DNA from: Actinopolyspora biskrensis
GTDB taxonomy: Bacteria > Actinomycetota > Actinomycetes > Mycobacteriales > Pseudonocardiaceae
Assembly: GCF_013408175.1 (NCBI RefSeq)
Contig: NZ_JACBYW010000004.1
Coordinates: forward strand, 381,583-445,582
Direction: 5' to 3'
Length of the DNA: 64,000 nt
Below the pieces are notes generated by a model that made no database searches, was not told the DNA's origin, and worked only from the letters and a program-made list of their open reading frames with translations. This document shows positions 54,358 to 61,423 of the stretch, one piece after another. A program made the translations under genes and the position numbers. Every line of letters starts with the position of its first letter. Within the stretch, counting starts at the first letter, position 1.

Positions 54358-54435
54358 CTCGCGAGCACCTCTGCCGGGGCCCGGGCGTTTCCCGTCGTGC
54401 GCGCACGGCGGGGGAGGAGAGCGGAAGGAAGGTGA

Positions 54436-54930
54436 GTGTCCGTGGCCGTCGAAGACAGGGCGCGGGTCGAGGAGCTGGTCGCCGAATACCGGCGCAGTCG
54501 CGAGCGGACTTCCGCGCTGCGGGGCGAGTTGGAGTCCATGGAGGAAACGGTCACCAGTGAACGCGGGGCCGTCTCGGTGACCGTCGGCTCCGGGGGCTCG
54601 CTCCGGGACCTGCGACTGTCCGAACAGGCCTACCAACAGCACCGTCCGGCGGAGTTGGCCGAGCTCATCGTGCGGCTTTCCGGGACAGCCGCGGACAGGG
54701 TGGCCCGGCGGGCGGAGGCGGCCGTGACCGAAGTGCTGCCCGCAGGGGCCGATCCGGCGGCGTTGTGCGGTGGGCGGCGGACCGGGGCGGGCGAGGAGTT
54801 CCCGCGGAGTTCGCCTCCGACCGGGTCGGAGGAGGGCTCGCCGGCGGAGACCGACGAGGAGGAAGAGGAGCCGTACGAACGGCGCGGCTGGTTGCGGAGC
54901 TGGGGATCCGAGGAACGAGGTGGGCGATGA
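54436..54930 (+). CDS. YbaB/EbfC-like protein in CpnT-type operon
   Basis: The 164-residue product starts with a YbaB-like region (about residues 1-105): a long N-terminal helix (ARVEELVAEYRRSRERTSALRG, partial), the strand pair AVSVTVGSGGSLRDLRLS and a second helix. YbaB proteins are usually nucleoid-associated, but copies beside WXG100 genes are common in actinobacteria. The C-terminal 60 residues are an acidic run (EEEEEP) and a basic end. GTG 54436 has AAGGAAGG upstream; GTG 54442 also fits. Its stop overlaps the next start (ATGA). A role with the secreted proteins is inference. Confidence 0.7.
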   Translation: MSVAVEDRARVEELVAEYRRSRERTSALRGELESMEETVTSERGAVSVTVGSGGSLRDLRLSEQAYQQHRPAELAELIVRLSGTAADRVARRAEAAVTEVLPAGADPAALCGGRRTGAGEEFPRSSPPTGSEEGSPAETDEEEEEPYERRGWLRSWGSEERGGR

Positions 54931-55259
54931 GCGGATTTCGTGGTGATCCCCGGCGACTCACCGAGCAGGCCGATGCTTTCGGCGAACACGCGGCGGACGC
55001 GGAGCGGGCCGTGGCGAAGCTGCGCGACGCGCTCGAGAGCGCCCGGGACTGCTGGGGCGCCGACGAGGTCGGCGAGCGGTTCGCCGCACTGCACCTTCCC
55101 GGGGTGGAACGGGCACTGACGGCTCTCGACGAGCTGCCCGCGCGTCTCGGAGAGTTGGGAACGAAGTTCTCGGAGACCGCGGAAACCTACCGCCGGGCCG
55201 ACGACGCCGCCGTCGAGCGGGTGGACGGTGTCGACGGCGGTCAGCGTGAACGGGAGTGA
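54927..55259 (+). CDS. WXG100-family (EsxE/EsxF-like) secretion partner
   Basis: This 110-residue helical-hairpin protein has the turn CWGADEVGERFA, typical of actinobacterial WXG100 proteins near toxin genes, flanked by helices from RLTEQADAFGEHAADAERAV and ALTALDELPARLGELGTKF. In M. tuberculosis, EsxE and EsxF are encoded next to CpnT and are needed for its export. Here one such gene precedes the CpnT-like toxin, with coupled start (54927) and stop. Confidence 0.78.
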   Translation: MSGFRGDPRRLTEQADAFGEHAADAERAVAKLRDALESARDCWGADEVGERFAALHLPGVERALTALDELPARLGELGTKFSETAETYRRADDAAVERVDGVDGGQRERE

Positions 55260-57601
55260 GTCGGTTGGGAATCGAACTGCCCGCGGAGCTGCGGGACGTC
55301 GCCCGGCGCACCGGAACCCACTGGCCGGAGGCGGACGAGGACGCGATGCGTGCCGCGGCGCGGGCCTGGCGCGACGCGGCGGACTCCGTCGGCGGGCTCG
55401 CGCGTGCTTCCGACGCGTCCGCGCAGCGGGCGCTCGTCGCGGTCGAGGGGGAGACGGGTCGGGCGGCCCGGCGCGAGTGGGACGGGTTCATCGACCCGGA
55501 GTCCGGGCACCTGCCGGTTTGCGTGCGCGAGTGCACGGCGGCCGCCGACCGGTTGGAGCACGCCGCCGCGCAGGTGGGAGCGGCCAAGGTCAGGATAGTT
55601 CGGGAGCTGGTCACGCTGGCCAAGCAGCTCGACGTGGCCGAGTCCGCGGTAGCGACCGGGAACCGGGTGTCCGGAGCGGAGTCGGAGACTCTCGTCCGGG
55701 CCACGGCCGCCAACGTGGCCGAACTCGATCGCACCCTGGTCACGGCGGTGGACAGTGGATCGGGCGTCACGGTGGAGGCGGTGGATTCCCCGGTGTCCGG
55801 TATCGCGTCCTCCGGGGAGCGGCTGTCTCCGGCAGGGGCGGCGCCGGAACTTTCCGGGGAGGACCCGGATCCCGCCTCGTCCGGTGTTCCCGAGGTCCCC
55901 GGCGTTTCGGACGTTGTTTCGGACGTTTCCGGGGCCGTGGACCGTGAGAGCCCGGTTCCCCCGGGGGAGCGACCGTCCGGTTCCGAGGAGTCCGGAGAGG
56001 ACACGAGCATCGCGGAGAAGCTGTTCACCCGGCAGAACCCGGAAACGGTCCCGGACCCGTCCGAGCCGGTCGAACCAGCCGCGCCGGACCTCGCCCCCGG
56101 CGAGCACACCGGCAGCGGACCGCCCGACCGGGAGTCGACGGGGCCGGTCTCGGCCGAGGCGATCCGGAGGGCGGACGAAACCGCACGGGGCGCTGTCGCG
56201 GCCACGTCCGGCACCGGGCCGATCCCCGGTGCCGGGAGTGGGGAGCGCGCACCGGCAGCGGACGGGGGCGGTGGCACGGGTGCGGCCGGGCGGGATCCGG
56301 CAACCGCCCCGCAGGCCGTGCACCAGGCCTGGGCGGCCTCTCCGGGAGGCGAGGGGCAGGCCTTTCCGCAGGCGGCGGGACCAGGTGGTTCCGCCGGACC
56401 GCTTTCCCAGGCGCAACAGCCCGGTCCGGCCGCTCAGCACGCGCGCCCGGAGCAGCCTCCCCTCGGCGGCGCCCGGCCGCAGCAGACCGGTGCCCCTCCC
56501 CCGGGGACGGGGCACCCCGGAGCGGGGCGGCCTCCGGTTGCCGGGGGCAACCCGGGGCACGGCGGAGTGGCCCCACCGGGAGGTTCCGCACAACCTCCTC
56601 GCGGATTCGGCGGGACGCCGTACCCCGGTGCGGCTCAGCCGGGGAATCCACCGGGGAATCCACCGGCACGCGGCGCTCCTCCCGGAGCGGCAGGCGGAGC
56701 GGGGGCCCCGCAGCCACCCGCGCAGCCCCCGCCGCAACAACCCTCCCAGCAGCAGCCCGGGGACGGCAGACGTCCACTGCGGAACAACGAGCGGGACTCG
56801 GCCGTGGTCGCCTTCGTGCTGCACCAGTTCCCCATCGGACACATGCCGGTGTCCAGCGGACGCCCGAGCGAGCAGTGGTCCGGCACGGGCGGGACCGCGG
56901 AGCCGGAGCCGGTGGGTTTCCCGCCGTGCGATCACCCGAGTTCCCACCTCGCCGAACGGGCGATGTTCGCTCGGGGGGACGAGCACCTCGCGGGGATCGG
57001 ACGGGACTCCGGAACGGAGCCGGAAGCGACGACGCACCCGATCCCGGAGCGACTGCTGGAGGGCTACGATCCGCTCGGGACGGACCCGGGGCTGAGCGAG
57101 TACGAATGGGAGCTCCGCTACGGCTCGCGGGGCACTTCGGACACCGGTGGGCACTACGACTGGCCCGCGCGGCACGGCTGCCCCGACAACGGGGTCGAGG
57201 CCGGGGAGCCCGTGGTGCTGGAGCCGGGAACCGTGCTCGACCGCCTCGGGGACGAGCACGGCAGAGTGCTCGCCCCGGAGGGCACTTCTTTCGCCGCCCG
57301 TGCGCTGCCTCCGGAGTTCCGGCTGCGTCCCTACCGGCGCTACCGCGTCGCCCGAGCGCTTCCGGTGTGGCGGGGGCTGTCCGTTTCCTGGTTCGAACAG
57401 CCGGGAGGTGGTGTGCGGTACCGTGCCACCCACCCCGTCGTCGAACTGGTCGCCTCCGGAACGCTGCTCGAACTCGACGGCGCACAGGAACCCGCCGAAC
57501 GGGCCACCGAGGAGAGCACCGTGCGGCTCCGCCTCGAAACCGAGGTGGTGGAGGTGACGGAGGGCGACTCGGCGGAGGAACCGAATCGGGAGACCGGATG
57601 A
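55256..57601 (+). CDS. CpnT-like polymorphic toxin with C-terminal TNT (NAD glycohydrolase) domain
   Basis: The 781-residue protein has three parts. Residues about 1-150 form the helical N-terminal domain of CpnT-like proteins (GIELPAELRDVARRTGTHWP ... ), a type VII export module. Residues about 150-520 are a Pro/Gly/Gln-rich linker. Residues about 600-760 are a TNT domain: GYDPLGTDPGLSEYEWELRYG, YDWPARHGCPDNG, PGTVLDRLGDEHGRVLAP, RPYRRYRVARALPV and WFEQPGGGVRY. Arg663 (LDR) and Gln715 (EQPGGG) match TNT residues needed for NAD+ cleavage, as I recall the family. It should deplete NAD+ in a target cell. GTG 55256 overlaps the WXG100 stop, and the toxin stop overlaps the immunity gene. Confidence 0.85.
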   Translation: MSRLGIELPAELRDVARRTGTHWPEADEDAMRAAARAWRDAADSVGGLARASDASAQRALVAVEGETGRAARREWDGFIDPESGHLPVCVRECTAAADRLEHAAAQVGAAKVRIVRELVTLAKQLDVAESAVATGNRVSGAESETLVRATAANVAELDRTLVTAVDSGSGVTVEAVDSPVSGIASSGERLSPAGAAPELSGEDPDPASSGVPEVPGVSDVVSDVSGAVDRESPVPPGERPSGSEESGEDTSIAEKLFTRQNPETVPDPSEPVEPAAPDLAPGEHTGSGPPDRESTGPVSAEAIRRADETARGAVAATSGTGPIPGAGSGERAPAADGGGGTGAAGRDPATAPQAVHQAWAASPGGEGQAFPQAAGPGGSAGPLSQAQQPGPAAQHARPEQPPLGGARPQQTGAPPPGTGHPGAGRPPVAGGNPGHGGVAPPGGSAQPPRGFGGTPYPGAAQPGNPPGNPPARGAPPGAAGGAGAPQPPAQPPPQQPSQQQPGDGRRPLRNNERDSAVVAFVLHQFPIGHMPVSSGRPSEQWSGTGGTAEPEPVGFPPCDHPSSHLAERAMFARGDEHLAGIGRDSGTEPEATTHPIPERLLEGYDPLGTDPGLSEYEWELRYGSRGTSDTGGHYDWPARHGCPDNGVEAGEPVVLEPGTVLDRLGDEHGRVLAPEGTSFAARALPPEFRLRPYRRYRVARALPVWRGLSVSWFEQPGGGVRYRATHPVVELVASGTLLELDGAQEPAERATEESTVRLRLETEVVEVTEGDSAEEPNRETG

Positions 57602-57912
57602 ACACCGAATCGTTGACGGGCTGGCTGGAGTCGATGGGAGTGCCGCCCCAGGTGGTGTCTCTCGGGGCCGAGGCCGACGACGCGTGGTGCCTGCTGCGCA
57701 CCGACTCCGAGGGGCAGCAGGTTTGGGACGTCTTCTGGCGCGAGCAGGGGAACCGCTACGACTGGGCGCGGTTCACCTCCGAGCAGGTGGCCTGCTTCTA
57801 CCTGTTCGGGCGGTTGACCTGGACCCAGGCGCTGCGCGGAGCGGTGGGCCAGCTCGACACCGGCAGCACCCCTCCGAAGGGGTTCCGGATGCCGGACGCG
57901 TCCGGTTCCTGA
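57598..57912 (+). CDS. Putative immunity protein for the TNT toxin
   Basis: A 104-residue, acidic, apparently cytosolic protein with no signal peptide. It begins NTESLTGWLESMGVPPQVVS, then WCLLRTDSEGQQVWDVFWRE, ending in a helical RLTWTQALRGAVGQL. I do not recognise a family; M. tuberculosis IFT, the known TNT antidote, is longer. The assignment rests on position: ATG 57598 overlaps the toxin stop (ATGA), so it is made with the toxin, and toxins of this class need a cognate inhibitor. Confidence 0.65.
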   Translation: MNTESLTGWLESMGVPPQVVSLGAEADDAWCLLRTDSEGQQVWDVFWREQGNRYDWARFTSEQVACFYLFGRLTWTQALRGAVGQLDTGSTPPKGFRMPDASGS

Positions 57913-57931
57913 CCGGAGGGGGTCCGAGCGG

Positions 57932-57990
57932 GGCCCGTGGCTGCCCGACGTCGGGTCCCGGCGGAGCGAAGCCCGCGGGAGGTTCCGCCG
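57932..57990 (-). repeat. 70-bp dispersed repeat (family 2), copy at 57.9 kb
   Basis: TGCCCGACGTCGGGTCCCGG ... CGGGAGGTTCCGCCGCGGAAC is in reverse orientation and aligns with the 42798 copy. It lies between the convergent immunity gene and hisN. Confidence 0.6.
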
Positions 57991-58028
57991 CGGAACCGCC
58001 CGCGACGCGGGGAGACGGAGAACGTCGG

Positions 58029-58808
58029 TCAGCCGCCCAGCAGCTCCAGTGCTTTACGGTGAACGGTGCCGTTCGAGGACAGAGCCTCGCCCCCGTCGAA
58101 GCGCCGTCGCCCGGACAGGTCCGTGAGGCTGCCTCCGGCCTCCTCGACGAGGACCTGGACAGCGGCGAGGTCCCACTCGTTCGCCAGCGGTTCGGCGGCC
58201 AGGTCGATCGCTCCTTCGGCGACCAGGCAGTGCTGCCAGAAGTCCCCGAAGGCGCGGCTTTCCCAGCAGGCGTCCACCAGCCGCAGGTATTCGGCCCGCA
58301 GCTCCCGCTCCGTCCAGCTGCCCAGGTGGGTGGTGGACAAGTAGGAGTCGGCGAGTTCGGAGACCTCGGAGACGTTGATCCGCTCCGCCGGGCCGTCCGC
58401 TCCGATCCGCCGGTAGGCGCCTCCGCCGGCGGAGGCCCACCAGCGACGGTGCAGGGCCGGAGCGCTGACGACCCCCACGACCGGCGAGCCGTCCTCGACG
58501 AGCGCTGTCAGGGTCGCCCAGACGGGCAAACCGCGCAGGAAGTTCTTGGTCCCGTCGATCGGGTCGAGGATCCAGAAACGTCCCCTGGTTAGGTCCCCGC
58601 CGCGTTCCTCGCCGACGACGAGGTCGTCCGGGCGGTGCTCGGCCAGTTCCGCCCGCACCGTGTCCTCGACCGCCAGGTCCGCGTCGGTCACGGGGGTCCG
58701 GTCGGGTTTGCTGCTTATCCGCAGGTCCGTGGAACGGAAGCGTGCGTTGGTGATTTCGTCCGCGCGGTCGGACAGCCGGTGGGCCAGATCCAGGTCAGGT
58801 GTGCTCAC
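58029..58808 (-). CDS. hisN: Histidinol-phosphatase (IMP-like)
   Basis: A 259-residue inositol-monophosphatase-fold enzyme that dephosphorylates histidinol phosphate in actinobacterial histidine synthesis. The metal site is visible in GEERGG, WILDPIDGTKNF and LANEWDLAAVQVLVEEAGG. The HisN subgroup is favoured over IMPase or CysQ because of the short N-terminus and the DGTKNF variant. GTG 58808 follows TAGAGT by 6 nt. No other his genes are near. Confidence 0.85.
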   Translation of the reverse strand: MSTPDLDLAHRLSDRADEITNARFRSTDLRISSKPDRTPVTDADLAVEDTVRAELAEHRPDDLVVGEERGGDLTRGRFWILDPIDGTKNFLRGLPVWATLTALVEDGSPVVGVVSAPALHRRWWASAGGGAYRRIGADGPAERINVSEVSELADSYLSTTHLGSWTERELRAEYLRLVDACWESRAFGDFWQHCLVAEGAIDLAAEPLANEWDLAAVQVLVEEAGGSLTDLSGRRRFDGGEALSSNGTVHRKALELLGG

Positions 58809-58814
58809 AGCAGT

Positions 58815-58820
58815 ACTCTA
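58815..58820 (-). promoter_or_regulatory. TANNNT box of hisN
   Basis: TAGAGT on the - strand is followed by 6 nt and GTG 58808. It lies 2 bp from the left end of a family-1 repeat copy, so the repeat occupies the -35 side of this promoter. Confidence 0.6.
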
Positions 58821-58821
58821 G

Positions 58822-59040
58822 AACTCGCGGCGGTGCTTTGCGTGGGTGGTTGCTTAGCCGTCACGTGAGTCGGCGCCTCGCTGTGTCGGGCCGCTCTCGA
58901 GTGGCGGCCTACGCGGCGAGCGACCCGGCCGTGCGATGCATCGGCTCGCGCCCCGGAGCTCCTCCTCTTGCGCGGGCTCAGAGCACCTACGTCGGGCGGA
59001 GTCCTTTGTCAGGAGTTCCCGGTGGGAGTTCGGCTCGTTC
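58822..59040 (+). repeat. 200-bp dispersed repeat (family 1), copy D
   Basis: It begins AACTCGCGGCGGTGCTTTGC, continues GTCACGTGAGTCGGCGCC and ends in a GTCAGGAGTTCCCGG tail. The middle is more diverged than in copies A and C. It fills most of the divergent region between hisN and the response-regulator gene. Confidence 0.75.
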
Positions 59041-59112
59041 GGGGAGCCCGTCGTGTGCGCTCTCGGGCGGATGGGACAAAACCACCAGCAGCTCGACGTC
59101 CCCGAGTGCATC

Positions 59113-59118
59113 TAGGCT
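59113..59118 (+). promoter_or_regulatory. TANNNT box of response-regulator gene
   Basis: TAGGCT is followed by 7 nt and GTG 59126, the third use of this exact hexamer and spacing in the window. Confidence 0.68.
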
Positions 59119-59125
59119 GGGACGG

Positions 59126-59800
59126 GTGAGCGTAGTGCTGCTGGCCGAGGACGATCCAGCCATCGCGATGCCGTTGTCCAGGGCTCTGCAACGGGAGGGG
59201 TATTCGGTCCAGGTGCTCGAGGACGGCAACGCGACGTTGGATGAGACGTGCTCGGGAAGTGTCGATCTGCTGGTACTGGATCTCGGGCTGCCCGGGATGG
59301 ACGGTTTGGAGGTCTGTCGTCGTCTCCGTGCCCAGGGGAGGGGGACTCCTGTGCTGATGCTCACGGCGCGGACCGACGAGGTCGACTTCGTGGTCGGGCT
59401 GGACGCGGGCGCCGACGATTACGTCGCCAAGCCCTTCCGCCTCGCGGAGCTTATGGCCCGGATTCGCGCGTTGCTGCGGCGCGGAGCCCCCGAAACCCTG
59501 GAGGCGGGCGGTGTCCGGTTGGAGCTGACCGCACGACGTGTGCTCGTGGACGATCACGAGGTGCAGCTCGCCAACAAGGAGTTCGAGCTGTTGCGCGTGC
59601 TGATGTGGCACGCGGGGGAGGTCGTCACCAGGGAGCGGATCCTGCAGCAGGTGTGGCCGGAGCCCAGCCGGAAGGGCAGCAAGACCCTGGACATGCACAT
59701 CTCGTGGTTACGCCGCAAGCTCGGCGACGGCCACTACCGTACGGCCGAGCAGCGGATATCGACGGTGCGCGGGGTCGGTTTCCGCTTCAACATCGACTGA
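59126..59800 (+). CDS. OmpR/PhoB-family response regulator
   Basis: The 224-residue regulator has a receiver domain with the acidic pair Asp9-Asp10, phosphoacceptor Asp52 (LLVLDLGLPG), the signalling Thr in MLTART and Lys in DDYVAKPF, followed by a C-terminal OmpR-type winged helix (NKEFELLRVLMWHAGEVVTR ... RGVGFRF). The start GTG 59126 is fixed by the TAGGCT box; longer upstream frames run through repeat D. The kinase gene follows 22 bp downstream, so they form a two-component operon. The signal is unknown. Confidence 0.92.
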   Translation: MSVVLLAEDDPAIAMPLSRALQREGYSVQVLEDGNATLDETCSGSVDLLVLDLGLPGMDGLEVCRRLRAQGRGTPVLMLTARTDEVDFVVGLDAGADDYVAKPFRLAELMARIRALLRRGAPETLEAGGVRLELTARRVLVDDHEVQLANKEFELLRVLMWHAGEVVTRERILQQVWPEPSRKGSKTLDMHISWLRRKLGDGHYRTAEQRISTVRGVGFRFNID

Positions 59801-59822
59801 ATCGGTTTCGGGGGCCTTTCGA

Positions 59823-61097
59823 ATGCGCAGGCGGCTGCTGCAGGCGACCTTGCTCGCCGTCGCGGTCACGGCGTTCGTGCTCGGGATACCGCTCGCCGTC
59901 AGCGCCTTGAAGCTGGTCGAGGACATAAAGCGCGGCGACCTGTCCGGTAGGGCCCAGCAGGTCGCCACCCGGTTGGACGAGCAGATCGCCGCGGGCGATC
60001 CCATAGATCTCACCAACGTCCGGCTGGTGGTGCCCAACGACGCCAGGTTGACGGTGCGGGTGCGGGACCGCGAGTACACCTACGGGACGGACCCGGGCGA
60101 GAACCCGCTCGTCGAGAAGGTCTCGATGGTGCGCAGCGGCACCGTGCGGCTGGCGCTGCCCAGCGGCCCGGTGCGTACCCAGCAGGTCCAGGTGGCCGGT
60201 GGCGTGCTGCTGTTGGCGGTGCTCTCGGCCGCCGCGGGCGGTTTCGTCGCGATTCTCACCGCGCGCAGGCTCGCCGAGCCGCTGCGACATGTGGCCGATC
60301 GGGCGAACCGGTTGGGAGCGGGCGATTTCCGGCCCGACCCCAGGCGGCACGGAGTGCCCGAGCTGGATCGGGTGGCCGACGCGCTGGATGCCTCCGGAGC
60401 CGCTCTGTCGCAGCTCATGCAGCGGGAACGCGAACTGGTCGGGGACGTCTCGCACCAGTTGCGCAGCAGGCTGACCGCTCTGCAGCTGCGCTTGGAGGCG
60501 TTGACCGAAACGGGCGACCCCGAGACGGCGGAGGAGGCCGGGGCCGCTCTGGAGCAGGCGGAACGTCTTTCCGGAGTGCTGGACGACCTGCTCGCGGCCG
60601 CCACGGCGGCGCGTGCCCGGGACGCCGAGCCACTGGACGTTTCGGCCGAGCTGGCCGACGTCTCCGAGGAGTGGCGCGAGCAGTTCCGCGCCGAGGGGCG
60701 GACCCTGCGACTGCGCATCGAGGACGGTCTGCTGGCGCGGGCGACTCCGGCGCGGCTGCGGGAGGCCATCGGGGTGCTGCTGGACAACGCGCTGCGGCAC
60801 GGTGAGGGGACCGTTTCCCTGAGCGCTCGGTACGGCAGCGGGACGGTGCTCGTGCAGGTGGGGGACAGCGGCAGCGGGGTGCCCGACCAGCTGGTGCCGC
60901 ACGTTTTCGCCCGCGGGTTCTCCGGTGGTGGTTCCACCGGGGTGGGGCTGGCACTGGCCCGTGCGCTCGTCGAGGCGGACGGGGGGCGTTTGGAGCTCAG
61001 CTCGGCGCGGCCCGCGACGTTCGAGGTCTATCTGCCCGTGGCCAGGGCCGACGACGTGCTGGGTGTTCCGTGGCGGACCGATTCGACGCCGCGTTGA
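59823..61097 (+). CDS. Sensor histidine kinase
   Basis: The 424-residue kinase has two membrane helices (about residues 10-30 and 126-148) around a short extracytoplasmic domain, an HAMP segment (TARRLAEPLRHVADRANRLG), a DHp helix with phosphoacceptor His211 (DVSHQLRSRLTALQLRLE) and a catalytic ATPase domain (LLDNALRHGEG, DSGSGVPDQL, a GGSTGVGLALARAL G2 box). It pairs with the upstream response regulator. The small sensor loop (about 95 residues) has no known fold. Confidence 0.92.
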   Translation: MRRRLLQATLLAVAVTAFVLGIPLAVSALKLVEDIKRGDLSGRAQQVATRLDEQIAAGDPIDLTNVRLVVPNDARLTVRVRDREYTYGTDPGENPLVEKVSMVRSGTVRLALPSGPVRTQQVQVAGGVLLLAVLSAAAGGFVAILTARRLAEPLRHVADRANRLGAGDFRPDPRRHGVPELDRVADALDASGAALSQLMQRERELVGDVSHQLRSRLTALQLRLEALTETGDPETAEEAGAALEQAERLSGVLDDLLAAATAARARDAEPLDVSAELADVSEEWREQFRAEGRTLRLRIEDGLLARATPARLREAIGVLLDNALRHGEGTVSLSARYGSGTVLVQVGDSGSGVPDQLVPHVFARGFSGGGSTGVGLALARALVEADGGRLELSSARPATFEVYLPVARADDVLGVPWRTDSTPR

Positions 61098-61423
61098 GTC
61101 GCGGCGGTGCCGCTGGTTCGAGTCGTGCGGTCCCGGAAGCCGTGAGGGACTCGCCTGCCGAGTCGACGCATCCGGGCGGGGACCGCTGGTGGTCGGCCCC
61201 TTGAACGGCCGGTGATCCTGCTGAGTCCTCGGAGGCCGAGCACTTCACCTCCGGTGTCGCCGCGCGCCGACAACTCCGGCCCGGCGGCGGTTCGGTCGTG
61301 ATCAAGCCGTCACATGCTGTTGACCATCGGTGTGAGGGCGGTTACTTTTTCGGGATATCGGACTTGGTCCGGCATATCAAACAAAGAGGATCTCGGTCAT
61401 CCGAAACAGGACTTGGAGCCCGC
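61098..61423. promoter_or_regulatory. Upstream region of GH51 gene
   Basis: 326 bp without a gene. A T-rich stretch (GTTACTTTTTCGG near 61340) and an imperfect inverted repeat with arms GATATCGGAC and GTCCGGCATATC (61354-61378) lie just upstream of the GH51 gene. They may be promoter and operator for sugar-responsive control. Nothing else is recognised. Confidence 0.4.

Noticed and set aside
61100-61200. tRNA-like GGTTCGAGTC at about 61118
   Set aside because: No acceptor stem, anticodon arm or D-arm can be built around this T-loop-like sequence.
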